From SAR92 clade bacterium H921 (lineage in GTDB: Bacteria; Pseudomonadota; Gammaproteobacteria; Pseudomonadales; Porticoccaceae), in NCBI GenBank assembly GCA_025153755.1, contig JAOALD010000002.1:186001-250000 (forward strand): 64,000 nucleotides of DNA. Reading direction: 5' to 3'. Shown one piece after another: positions 1 through 8,166 of this stretch. Position 1 is the stretch's first letter, and the number at the start of each line of letters is the position of its first letter. The notes below the pieces were generated by a model. It saw only the letters and a list, made by a program, of their open reading frames with translations. It had not been told where the DNA came from and did not search any database. The translations under genes were made by a program, and so were the position numbers.

Positions 1-2
1 AG

Positions 3-65
3 ATCATTAGAGGCTATGCAAAGCAGGCTACTGGTGAAAAATACCTGATTAATCCTCACAAATAA
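3..65 (+). CDS. C-terminal end of an unidentified protein (partial)
   Basis: An open frame enters from the left edge and stops with TAA at 63-65; its last residues read ...ATGEKYLINPHK. The next gene starts 29 bases later on the same strand, so this looks like the 3' end of a real upstream gene. Too short to identify. The other two forward frames give shorter or less protein-like sequence. Confidence 0.4.
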   Translation: MIRGYAKQATGEKYLINPHK

Positions 66-94
66 TCAATAACAATTAAAAAGAGAAAATTATT

Positions 95-598
95 ATGCCT
101 GATATGACTTTGCTAGGTTGGTTTCACACAATAATGGGAATAGGAGCGTTGGTAACGGCGTTTTACACCCTGTTTAAATACAAGGTAATTTCTCTGGAAA
201 CCAAGTCAGGGAAGCTGTACGTGTTGATAACCATTATTGTTGCCGGCTCTGCCTTGGGGATATATAACCAGGGTGGCTTTGGTATCGCACATTGGCTCGC
301 GGTCTTGACCCTGGTGGCCGCTAGTGGCGGTATTATTATGGAAAAGTTTAAGTGGTTTGGCCGATTTTCTATGTACTTTCAGGCCCTGGGGTACTCAAGT
401 ACGCTACTGTTTCATATGATCCCAGCGATCACTGATTTTTTACGCCGGCTACCTCTAGGTGATCCGTTCATTGACTCCTTCGAAGATCCGCTTTTGGCTG
501 GATTTCATCAGGCATTTTTACTGATTTTTGTGGTGGGCATCGTTGTGCAGTTCCGCTGGTTAAATAAGACCACGTCTGTGGACAGTGACGCTGCTTAA
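95..598 (+). CDS. Small integral membrane protein, function unknown
   Basis: 167 residues with about five hydrophobic segments (roughly residues 5-27, 42-60, 64-82, 92-112 and 137-155), so almost certainly an inner-membrane protein. Conserved-looking small-residue and histidine positions (W9-F-H near the N terminus, GIAHW near 63, GFHQA near 137) recall small DUF2306-like or haem-type membrane proteins, but I cannot assign a family with confidence. The start is supported by a purine-rich AAAGAGAAAA ahead of the ATG. It follows the partial gene at the left edge and is followed by a hairpin terminator, so it probably ends a transcript. Confidence 0.75.
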   Translation: MPDMTLLGWFHTIMGIGALVTAFYTLFKYKVISLETKSGKLYVLITIIVAGSALGIYNQGGFGIAHWLAVLTLVAASGGIIMEKFKWFGRFSMYFQALGYSSTLLFHMIPAITDFLRRLPLGDPFIDSFEDPLLAGFHQAFLLIFVVGIVVQFRWLNKTTSVDSDAA

Positions 599-622
599 AG
601 CCCATATATACTAGGATCTAAG

Positions 623-664
623 GGGCAGCAGGCACATAATGCCTGTGTGCCCTCAGCCTCTTTT
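623..664 (+). terminator. Hairpin terminator after the membrane-protein gene
   Basis: GGGCA at 623-627 pairs with TGCCC at 648-652, and CAGGCA at 629-634 pairs with TGCCTG at 640-645, with a small internal loop. A short T run (TTTT, 661-664) follows. It sits 25 bases past the stop at 598. The T run is weak, so efficiency is uncertain. Confidence 0.5.
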
Positions 665-818
665 GCTAAACCTTTTTGACAGGCCAATGCCATTAAATTA
701 GCCCGAATAGGCTAGCATAACGACCTTCCTGGCTGAGATTGTGTCTCTAGCCGTCGATTTTGACAATTAGACCCTGAGCGAGTCAGGTTGAACTCAGGGG
801 AATCATTGATCAGATAGT

Positions 819-1583
819 TTAAGCCAGTGCCCTGACAATCAAAAATAGTAGCGACGGCGCTAAAAGACAGCCCGCGCCAGTATAAAATGTTGCGGTCATG
901 GCTCCGTAGGGCACCAGCTTGGGGTCAGTTGCTGCAAGGCCAGCGGCAACACCACTAGTTGTGCCCATAAGCCCACCATAGATCATCGCCGAATAGGGGT
1001 TATTCAGGCCAATGCGGTTGGCGACAAATGGGGTACCTACCATTACCAGCACTGATTTTGTGAGGCCGGCAGCCACACTGAGGGCAATGACGTCTGAACT
1101 GGCCCCCAAAGCTGTTCCTGTGACTGGGCCGACTATATAGGTCGCGGCGCCAGCGCCAATGGTGCTAATAGCCACTGGGTCTGTATAGCCAAAGCTGACA
1201 GCGACTAAGGCGCCGATAAAAAAGGACAGGGCCACGCCAATAATGACTGAGGCTGCGCCTATCCAACCTGCTTTTTTTAACTCATCGGTTTTAACACCAA
1301 AAGCGGTGGCGACAATGGCGAAATCCCTAAACATGGCACCGCCCATTATGCCGACGCCAGAGAAGATAGCGATATCGGCAAGGCCCTTAGAGCCGCCAGT
1401 ATATTGTCCTCCCAGATAGGCCAATACTAGTCCTATGGTAATGGCCACGGCAGACCCATGTATTTGTCCGCGAGTGAGTTTTTCGGAAAGAAAATAGGAT
1501 AACCACATTAGGAATCCAATAAACAAAAATGCAGTGATCAAAGCATTTTTTGACAAAACAGCGGTGAGGGTTTCAGTCAGCAT
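819..1583 (-). CDS. madM: Malonate transporter subunit MadM
   Basis: 254-residue, highly hydrophobic protein with many transmembrane helices and glycine-rich loops (GIMGGAMF, GAGAATYIVGPVTG, GGLMGTTSGVAAGL). Size, composition and pairing with a 127-residue partner match MadM of the two-component MadL/MadM malonate:Na+ (or H+) symporter known from Malonomonas and pseudomonads. It is the last gene of a minus-strand operon matB-madL-madM and overlaps madL by 11 bases, which suggests translational coupling of the two transporter subunits. Role: uptake of malonate across the inner membrane for activation by MatB. No malonate decarboxylase genes are in the window. Confidence 0.9.
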   Translation of the reverse strand: MLTETLTAVLSKNALITAFLFIGFLMWLSYFLSEKLTRGQIHGSAVAITIGLVLAYLGGQYTGGSKGLADIAIFSGVGIMGGAMFRDFAIVATAFGVKTDELKKAGWIGAASVIIGVALSFFIGALVAVSFGYTDPVAISTIGAGAATYIVGPVTGTALGASSDVIALSVAAGLTKSVLVMVGTPFVANRIGLNNPYSAMIYGGLMGTTSGVAAGLAATDPKLVPYGAMTATFYTGAGCLLAPSLLFLIVRALA

Positions 1584-1956
1584 TTGAATTTCCTCGCTCG
1601 GCTGCAGGCGTAAAATGGGCCAGCACTGGAATCAGTAAAAAGCTTACCACTACAGCTCCTACACCCGCCAGAAGCGCCATCCAGCCGCCAGACAGAGCAC
1701 CAATTACATTTTGTTTGGCCGCCATGGCAACCACTATCGGAATATACATAGCGCTCCAAAAGTGGATGCCGGACTCCGTTAATGGGCCAAACTGTAATTT
1801 TTTATTGCCTAAGTTAGAAAGGTAGATAAGTAGCAGCATGGCAATACCAATACCCCCAACATTGGCCTGTACACCAATAAAAGACCCTATTAGATCGCCT
1901 ACAAATACTCCGGCGAGCATACAAAAGGCGAGAAGTGCGACGCCATATATGATCAT
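1573..1956 (-). CDS. madL: Malonate transporter subunit MadL
   Basis: 127 residues, four or so membrane helices, beginning MIIYGVALLAF and carrying the motif GSFIGVQANVGGIGIAM typical of MadL. MadL and MadM together form the malonate transporter. The gene lies 23 bases downstream of matB and overlaps madM by 11 bases, so the three genes are one transcription unit. An upstream AGGGGACATCTCA gives a plausible ribosome binding site. Confidence is high because both subunits and the activating ligase occur side by side. Confidence 0.9.
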   Translation of the reverse strand: MIIYGVALLAFCMLAGVFVGDLIGSFIGVQANVGGIGIAMLLLIYLSNLGNKKLQFGPLTESGIHFWSAMYIPIVVAMAAKQNVIGALSGGWMALLAGVGAVVVSFLLIPVLAHFTPAAERGNSNAD

Positions 1957-1979
1957 TGAGATGTCCCCTTATTGAGTTG

Positions 1980-3455
1980 TTATTTAAGCGATGGTTTGGT
2001 TACCTTACCCATGGCATTGCGTGGAAGACTGTCTAATATTTTCAGTTGCTTGGGTATTTTGTAGGCAGACATTCTGCTAGAGCACCAGTCTTTTAGATCT
2101 GCATAGCCAAGCTGGGCACCTTGCCGCAAACAGATATAAGCAGCAACTGCCTCGCCCCAAGTATCATCTGCAATGCCAATCACGGCCGCTTCACTGATAT
2201 CCTCATGGGTCAGCAAAACGCCCTCTATTTCGAGTGCCGACAGCTTATAGCCACCGGACTTAATAATATCGATTGAGGACCGACCCATAATACGAATATA
2301 GCCATCTTCGATAACGGCGATGTCACCGGAGCAAAACCAGCCCTGTTTAAAGGTCTCCTGTGTGGCCTTAGGATTATTCCAATACTCCCTGAATAGGTTG
2401 TCGCCTTTCATACGAATCTCTCCGGGGGTCTGCTCCTGAGTGACTTGCTGATCCTGTTCATCAAATAGTTGCACCGTCACTCCTGGCAACGCCTGACCAA
2501 CATAGCCAGCCCGTCTTTCGCCATCATAAGGGTTTGATATTCCCATGCCGACCTCGGTCATACCATAGCGTTCAAGCAGTACCTGGCCGGTAAGTTCTCG
2601 CCATTTATTAAACACATTGACTGGGCAAGCAGCTGACCCTGACACATTTAGACGCATACGACCAAAGCCCTCACAGATGGCCTGTGATTGAGCGTTATCC
2701 AGCCCTTCCAGATGGTCTATTAATTTTACATAAATGGTGGGCACAGCCATAAATACGCTGTAGGTGTCGGTGATAATATCGGAACACAGGTCAGGCATAT
2801 TGAATTTCGGCATCAGGTGCACAGTGGCTCCCGACCACAGGGCGCAACTGAGAATATTAATAATGCCATGAATATGATGCAGCGGCAGAAATAGCGGTAT
2901 CACATCGTCGTCGGACCATTGCCAAGCATCTACCAAAGTGGTGACCTGTGCTTTAATCGCTTTGTGGGTGATCACCACGCCCTTAGGCTTATTGGTTGTC
3001 CCGCTGGTGAAAAGAATCATTGCCGGCCGCTCTGAGGACAGACTAGGTAACACTGAGCCTTGCTGGGCAAGTACTTGATCCATGGTCAGTAAGCTGATTT
3101 GGAGTTGCCTACAGAGCTTGTTAAGTTTGCCATGATGCTCTGCAGGCGCGATCATTCGCGTCACACCAACGCTACTTAAATAATGCTCAAGTTCAGCCTC
3201 TGCAGAAGCTACGTTAAGTGGTACGGCCATGCCGCCCGCCCGCCAGATGCCATGCAGTGCGGTAACATAATCTAGGCTGGCATCTAGCAAAAAGGCGACA
3301 CGTTCTTCTTGTAAATCCTGCTGGTCCTCAACAAGCCCTTTGGCAAACATCTCAATACGAGAATTAATCTGATCGTAGGTATGCGAGCCGCAAGCATCGA
3401 CTAATGCAACTTTATTGTTATCTTGCGTAATATGGGGAAAAAATTGTTCATTCAT
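1980..3455 (-). CDS. matB: Malonyl-CoA synthetase MatB
   Basis: 491-residue ANL-superfamily acyl-CoA ligase that forms malonyl-CoA from malonate, ATP and CoA. The AMP-binding P-loop ILFTSGTTNKPKG lies near residues 147-159; the adenylation motif RYGMTEVGMGISNPYDGERRAG (about 294 onward) has the RYGMTE...NPYDGERRAG pattern that separates malonyl-CoA synthetases from acetyl- or fatty-acyl-CoA ligases, and the conserved C-terminal lysine is in PRNAMGKVTK. It is first in the operon with madL and madM, which fits import followed by activation. The malonyl-CoA could go to fatty acid synthesis or, through a malonyl-CoA decarboxylase elsewhere, to acetyl-CoA. Confidence 0.9.
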   Translation of the reverse strand: MNEQFFPHITQDNNKVALVDACGSHTYDQINSRIEMFAKGLVEDQQDLQEERVAFLLDASLDYVTALHGIWRAGGMAVPLNVASAEAELEHYLSSVGVTRMIAPAEHHGKLNKLCRQLQISLLTMDQVLAQQGSVLPSLSSERPAMILFTSGTTNKPKGVVITHKAIKAQVTTLVDAWQWSDDDVIPLFLPLHHIHGIINILSCALWSGATVHLMPKFNMPDLCSDIITDTYSVFMAVPTIYVKLIDHLEGLDNAQSQAICEGFGRMRLNVSGSAACPVNVFNKWRELTGQVLLERYGMTEVGMGISNPYDGERRAGYVGQALPGVTVQLFDEQDQQVTQEQTPGEIRMKGDNLFREYWNNPKATQETFKQGWFCSGDIAVIEDGYIRIMGRSSIDIIKSGGYKLSALEIEGVLLTHEDISEAAVIGIADDTWGEAVAAYICLRQGAQLGYADLKDWCSSRMSAYKIPKQLKILDSLPRNAMGKVTKPSLK

Positions 3456-3641
3456 AGCAGATAACCTTGTCGAAAAACTTGGTAAAAACTTAGTTATTAA
3501 ATCTAACTTCTAGGTTAACTGACCCGAAAAAGATTTAATTTTGACGAAAAATTTTATCATATATGCCCACAGGCCTAAATCGGACAGCCCTTGTTAATGT
3601 GATAGGGGCGAAGCGATTTTCATCCTATAGCGGTTTTATTT

Positions 3642-4001
3642 TTAAGCTAGACGAGAGCCGTTGAGAGCCTGCTGGTCAGGTACCGCCAGTATGATGCTAC
3701 CATCCTCTTGAGTGAAGCCAGTGACAAGACATTCCGACATAATTGGGCCAATTTGCTTCTTAGGGAAGTTCACTACAGCAGCGACTTGCTTACCGATTAA
3801 TGTGGCCGGATCATAGTGGTCGGTTATCTGTGCTGAAGATTTTTTGATGCCCAGATTAGGGCCAAAATCTATGCTCATTTTAATGGCAGGCTTAATCGCC
3901 TCCACAAAAAACTCTGCTGCCACGACTGTGCCGACTCGCAGATCTATGCGTTCAAATTCTGCCCAGGTAAGGTTATTTTCGTTACTGGTTAATTTAGCCA
4001 T
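3642..4001 (-). CDS. csaA: CsaA-type tRNA-binding domain protein
   Basis: 119 residues of a single OB-fold tRNA-binding domain. Diagnostic segments are the N-terminal WAEFERIDLRVGTVV, the central SSAQITDHY, VVNFPKKQIGPIMSECLVTG, and the C-terminal NGSRLA. CsaA is a small dimeric protein described in Bacillus as an export-related chaperone; in proteobacteria its role is poorly known. It stands alone between the malonate operon and a divergent plus-strand cluster. The first ATG of the frame, followed by AKLTSNEN, leaves a normal-length domain protein. Confidence 0.85.
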   Translation of the reverse strand: MAKLTSNENNLTWAEFERIDLRVGTVVAAEFFVEAIKPAIKMSIDFGPNLGIKKSSAQITDHYDPATLIGKQVAAVVNFPKKQIGPIMSECLVTGFTQEDGSIILAVPDQQALNGSRLA

Positions 4002-4208
4002 AAGATGGAATGCCTCGGTTTTCGATAGATAGATAATATTTCTCCTTGTCCTTCAGCACAAGCTTGGCGGAGACGGTGGAAAATCTCAGTTCAAGGCGAA
4101 AACTATAAGATGTAAATTAGCGGGTGATAATTCAAATCCGGCCTGTTAGTATAAAAAATTTACTCTATAAAAAAGGTTTTAACCAAATCAAAATCGGAGG
4201 GAAATAAG

Positions 4209-4517
4209 GTGAAATTATTATTGTCATTAATATGTGCGCTGATGGTTTCGGGATTAGCCTGGGCCGATAGTCAGGAGCCTAAACTCATTTCTGGTGAACA
4301 ACAATCGATAGGTTTATGGAAAGCTGAAGATTGCAGAAAACTCAGTGCTGGATCTGGATTATCACTTGCGGTATCTCAAGGATTACTGGAGGAATCTAAA
4401 GTGTTAAACGAGGACGGAAAAAAAAGAGAGGCTGGGAAAAAAATTCAAGCCGCTTTGGAATTTTCTCAATTAGCGACAAATTTGGCTGCCAACTTTCGAG
4501 CCTACTGCAAACCCTAA
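4209..4517 (+). CDS. Small secreted protein, function unknown
   Basis: 102 residues starting at GTG with a good ribosome binding site (GGAGGG, 4196-4201). Residues 1-19 (MKLLLSLICALMVSGLAWA) are a classical signal peptide with an AxA-like cleavage site (LAWA|DS), so the mature protein of about 83 residues should be periplasmic. It has two cysteines (in EDCRK and YCKP) that may form a disulfide. No family recognised. It sits 12 bases before an M20 peptidase gene and is likely cotranscribed with it. Confidence 0.7.
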   Translation: MKLLLSLICALMVSGLAWADSQEPKLISGEQQSIGLWKAEDCRKLSAGSGLSLAVSQGLLEESKVLNEDGKKREAGKKIQAALEFSQLATNLAANFRAYCKP

Positions 4518-4529
4518 GAAGATCATGAT

Positions 4530-5987
4530 ATGAAACGTTTTTTTATTGCAACTGCAGTGTTTATTATTTTACTGGTGGTGGTGATCGTTGTGCGTACACT
4601 GATGCATCAGCCATCGGCGGCACTTGATATTGAGCAAGTTGAAATCGAGCTCAATGAAACTGAATTAGCCCAGAATTTGTCTGAATCAATTCGATTTAAG
4701 ACAGTCTCATTTCAGCTCCCCGAGTATAAAAATAGGTCCCAATTCACGGATTTTATAAGCTGGGTCCATGATACCTTCCCCCTTGTTCATGAACGGCTAG
4801 AGTACCTTCAATTCAACGACACAATGCTATATCGCTGGACTGGTTCGGACACTTCTTTAAAGCCGATTCTTGTTACCGGCCACTATGATGTTGTGCCGGT
4901 TATTCCGGGTACAGAGCATCTGTGGGAGCACCCTCCTTTCGGTGGGGTTATTGCCGATAGTATTATCTGGGGTCGCGGTGCGCTGGATGACAAGAGCGGA
5001 GTTTTGGGTATTCTCGAGGCGACGACTTACCTGTTAGAGTCGGGTTATGAGCCAACCAGAACGGTATATCTTAGTTTTGGCCATGATGAGGAGATTGGCG
5101 GTTCCGAGGGTGCTGCTGCGGTGGCGGCTTATCTCCAAGAGCAGAGGATTCAGTTGGCTTGGTCTCTGGATGAGGGTTCTTTTATATTTGACGGACTGAT
5201 TAGCGGCGTCAATCGTTTAGTTGCGGCGGTAAATGTTGCAGAAAAAGGAACTTTGAATTTGAATATAGTGGCTGAGGCTGAAGGTGGACATTCTTCAATG
5301 CCGCCACAGAAAAGTGCAGTCACAGACCTTGCTCGGGCAATCATCAAACTTGAAGAAAACCCTGTGCCCGGCGGTTTAGAGGGTCTGGCAGCAGAGATGT
5401 TCGATGTTGTTAGCCGCTATATGTCTTTTATACCCAAAGCGCTATTTGCTAACAAATGGTTATTTGGTGGAGTTATGGATAGCCAACTCAGCACCGCGCC
5501 AACCACCAATGCCATGTTGCGCACCACAACTGCACCAACGATGTTGTCTGGTAGTGTTAAGAGTAATGTACTGCCTATTGAAGCTGTCGCCACAGTAAAC
5601 TTTAGAATCCATCCCAGAGATTCTATGGACAGTATTGAAAACTACGTGACTGATCTGGTGGCCAGCGACAGTATTAGTGTCCATCGTCTAGGGGGTAGTG
5701 AACCCTCTCCTATCTCCGACTGGATAGCGCCGGGATTTGAAGTGATTTCTCAGAGTATGCGTGAGGTGTATGGGGATATTCCGGTGGTGCCTGGATTGAT
5801 GGTAGCGGCGTCAGACAGTCGTCACTATGGCAAGGTAGCTGATAATGCCTACCGTTTTAATCCTATCCGCCTGACCCCTGAGCTGCTAACGGGTTTTCAT
5901 GGCACTAATGAGCGAATTTCTGTTGCTGACTATGTTCAGGGCATACGTGGATATGTGCAGATCATCTATCATGGAAGCTCTAGCTAG
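4530..5987 (+). CDS. M20 family metallopeptidase, membrane-anchored
   Basis: 485 residues with an N-terminal membrane anchor (about residues 4-24). The M20 di-zinc signature is complete: GHYDVVP with H118 and D120, GRGALDDK with D153, HDEEIGG with E187/E188, the dimerisation insert beginning near 230, and a late ligand region GFHGTNERI near 463. Its length and the order of motifs fit the carboxypeptidase S / PM20D1-like branch, which hydrolyses peptide or N-acyl-amino acid bonds. Substrate unknown. It is followed 18 bases later by an alpha/beta hydrolase and preceded by a secreted small protein, so the three are likely one operon working at the cell envelope. Confidence 0.85.
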   Translation: MKRFFIATAVFIILLVVVIVVRTLMHQPSAALDIEQVEIELNETELAQNLSESIRFKTVSFQLPEYKNRSQFTDFISWVHDTFPLVHERLEYLQFNDTMLYRWTGSDTSLKPILVTGHYDVVPVIPGTEHLWEHPPFGGVIADSIIWGRGALDDKSGVLGILEATTYLLESGYEPTRTVYLSFGHDEEIGGSEGAAAVAAYLQEQRIQLAWSLDEGSFIFDGLISGVNRLVAAVNVAEKGTLNLNIVAEAEGGHSSMPPQKSAVTDLARAIIKLEENPVPGGLEGLAAEMFDVVSRYMSFIPKALFANKWLFGGVMDSQLSTAPTTNAMLRTTTAPTMLSGSVKSNVLPIEAVATVNFRIHPRDSMDSIENYVTDLVASDSISVHRLGGSEPSPISDWIAPGFEVISQSMREVYGDIPVVPGLMVAASDSRHYGKVADNAYRFNPIRLTPELLTGFHGTNERISVADYVQGIRGYVQIIYHGSSS

Positions 5988-6005
5988 AATGGGAGTTAGA
6001 GATAG

Positions 6006-6977
6006 ATGAAAATTTACGTGGCTCTCTTAGTTTTAGTATTGCTGCTGGTATTACCCTATGTGGCAAAGACCTACGGCCTTAAAAATATCACTGCATCAGA
6101 CTTGCCTGACGAAGGGGGCTGGGCTGAATTAAGTCAGGGCAATCTCTATTATCGCTGGTATATCCCTGAGCATGAAAATGGTGAAATTGTAGTTTTAGTT
6201 CATGGTTTCTCAACACCACATTTCGTCTGGGATCAGATCAAAAATTTTCTCATAGAGCGCGGCTACAAGGTGCTAGTTTATGATCATTTTGGCAGGGGCT
6301 TCTCGCAAAGGCCTAACATCAGGTACGACAAAGCAGTCTATGTCGAATCTCTAAACGAGCTATTGGCTCATCAACAGGTATCGCAATCTGTCCATTTGGT
6401 GGGCTACTCTATGGGTGGGGCCGTGATCGGCCATTTTACCCAAGCTTACCCAACTAAAACTAAAACTCTATCACTCATTGCGCCAGCAGGATTTATGCCG
6501 GGTACTCAGGCGGTTAATCGTTTGGTGACTCTACCTGTCGTGGGCGAGTGGCTTGGCCATATGTTTGCTAAAAATATGTTAGTCAGCGATGTAAGTGATA
6601 CAGAGATGGCAAATATTGATGACCCCCTGGCCATGGAAAAGCTAGATTTTATCTCCCAGGTTAGTACACAACTTTCCTACAGTGGTTATGTAGAGTCCCT
6701 GATTTCGACCTTTAGATATTTTAACCTGTTTGACGCCCAAGACGCCTTTAGCGCCGTCGGTGGTGAACACCGTATTCCAACGCTTGCTATCTGGGGTACT
6801 CAGGATGCCACAGTGCCTTACTCGGGGACTGTGCATATGCTCGAGGCGATCCCCTATGCTGAGTTACTGACCATTGAGCAGGGAGGACATAATATTCCCT
6901 ATATGCAGCCCAGTATTGTTGGTTCTGGGATTGTCGATTTTCTTGATCGATCGATATTATCCCATTCAGCTGATTGA
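6006..6977 (+). CDS. Alpha/beta hydrolase, membrane-anchored or secreted
   Basis: 323 residues. A hydrophobic N terminus (about residues 3-20) anchors or exports the protein. The alpha/beta-hydrolase core shows the oxyanion motif VLVHGF (64-69), nucleophile elbow GYSMGG with S135, an acid in WGTQDATVP and the catalytic histidine in GGHNIPY. Substrate cannot be read from the sequence; esterase, lipase or carbon-carbon hydrolase are all possible. It is third in the plus-strand run that starts at 4209, 18 bases after the M20 peptidase. Confidence 0.85.
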   Translation: MKIYVALLVLVLLLVLPYVAKTYGLKNITASDLPDEGGWAELSQGNLYYRWYIPEHENGEIVVLVHGFSTPHFVWDQIKNFLIERGYKVLVYDHFGRGFSQRPNIRYDKAVYVESLNELLAHQQVSQSVHLVGYSMGGAVIGHFTQAYPTKTKTLSLIAPAGFMPGTQAVNRLVTLPVVGEWLGHMFAKNMLVSDVSDTEMANIDDPLAMEKLDFISQVSTQLSYSGYVESLISTFRYFNLFDAQDAFSAVGGEHRIPTLAIWGTQDATVPYSGTVHMLEAIPYAELLTIEQGGHNIPYMQPSIVGSGIVDFLDRSILSHSAD

Positions 6978-7087
6978 TATGCAGATGGTTCTATCGCAAA
7001 CTGAGCGTCCAGAGGACATGAACAAAAACGAAGTTTTCCTCTGGCATTCTTATTTTTATCGATCCCTCAACTTTTGAAGAGAAAACT

Positions 7088-7468
7088 ATGTTTAGTCATA
7101 TCATGATCGGTGCTAATAGCATCGACGAGTCAAAAAAATTCTATGATGCGATCCTAGGGGAGTTGGGTTACAAGCCTGGCATTATCGACCCCAAGGGCCG
7201 CTGCTTTTACTTTGGTGAGAACGCCGTTTTTGCCCTCAGCGTGCCCATTGACGGAGAGCCTGCAAGTCATGGTAATGGCTCAACTGTTGGCTTTAATGTT
7301 ACCAGCACAGAACAGGGCGATGCCTGGCATGCAGCCGGCTTGGCCAATGGTGGCTCTGACTGCGAAGACGCCCCCGGCGTGCGCGGTAGCGGTCAGGACA
7401 GCATGTACCTAGCCTATCTGCGTGACCCCGCGGGCAATAAAATCTGTGCGCTGCTACGTATGGGCTAA
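7088..7468 (+). CDS. VOC (glyoxalase/bleomycin-resistance fold) protein
   Basis: 126 residues of a single vicinal-oxygen-chelate domain: N-terminal FSHIMIGANSIDESKKFYDAIL, a central YFGENAVFALS strand, and the C-terminal AYLRDPAGNKICAL. Such proteins bind a divalent metal and act as isomerases, dioxygenases or binding proteins; this compact type is usually annotated as glyoxalase-like of unknown substrate. A purine-rich GAAGAGAAAACT precedes the ATG. There are 110 bases without a gene before it, so it may have its own promoter. Confidence 0.85.
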   Translation: MFSHIMIGANSIDESKKFYDAILGELGYKPGIIDPKGRCFYFGENAVFALSVPIDGEPASHGNGSTVGFNVTSTEQGDAWHAAGLANGGSDCEDAPGVRGSGQDSMYLAYLRDPAGNKICALLRMG

Positions 7469-7531
7469 TCGTTGCTAAAGAATAGCTAAGGCTTGGCCGT
7501 TTTATATCGGTGGGGTCTTAGCGGCAAGGGG

Positions 7532-7560
7532 CGCCTCTAAAACGAGGCGGCCACTATAAA
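7532..7560 (+). terminator. Hairpin between convergent genes
   Basis: CGCCTC (7532-7537) pairs with GAGGCG (7544-7549) around a six-base loop. A short T run lies about 10 bases beyond the stem, in the direction of the VOC gene, and the spot is between convergent genes. A likely but imperfect terminator. Confidence 0.4.
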
Positions 7561-7567
7561 TTTTTCC

Positions 7568-8011
7568 CTAGTTTCCTAAATTCTTTTGCTGAGACACAAT
7601 ATTTTCTCGATAAAATGCCGGTATGGGCATTGACTGTCGAGTTTTAGGGTCTACAAATACCTGAGTTAAACCGCCACTGGCTAAGATAACCCCACTGGCA
7701 TTATTGTACAATTCAAATACCGCATCGGCGCTCGATTTACCCAGGCGCCCGTAGCCTGCATAGACTGCAATCTCAGAGTTTCCTGCAATTTCATTGTGAT
7801 AGTCACAATGAATATTGACGGTAAAGATAAGGCAGGGCGCGGTGAGCGGATCCATAATATTTAGGCCTAATTGCTCCATATAGGCGCCTAGTACCTCATC
7901 GCCAAAGATTAAATAATTGGCGAAATACAGATGTCCCTGAGCATCCAGATCGCTATATCTTACTTTTACGATTTCCCTAAAAGGTAGCTGACTATCGATG
8001 GTGGCACCCAA
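7568..8011 (-). CDS. Acyl-CoA thioesterase, 4HBT hotdog fold
   Basis: 147 residues of a hotdog-fold thioesterase. The signature VRYSDLDAQGHLYFANYLIFGDE (from about residue 17) carries the conserved Asp and His/Tyr of 4-hydroxybenzoyl-CoA thioesterase relatives. Substrates are usually acyl-CoAs of unknown chain length. The start is a TTG preceded by GGAG at eight-base spacing, chosen because it lies before the hotdog core and no better ATG exists upstream. It converges on the VOC gene and is a single-gene unit. Confidence 0.8.
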   Translation of the reverse strand: MGATIDSQLPFREIVKVRYSDLDAQGHLYFANYLIFGDEVLGAYMEQLGLNIMDPLTAPCLIFTVNIHCDYHNEIAGNSEIAVYAGYGRLGKSSADAVFELYNNASGVILASGGLTQVFVDPKTRQSMPIPAFYRENIVSQQKNLGN

Positions 8012-8166
8012 AATTAAAGCTCCATTTGTAATTTAATGACGCCATTATGCGATATTTTCTGAGAATTTGATCGGTAAAAATTAACTGGCCGCTGGCGGGG
8101 GATTTGGGGCATTATTGATGTCTATTTAATCAGTAGCAATGCAGCATAATAAGAAGAAAATTGTCT

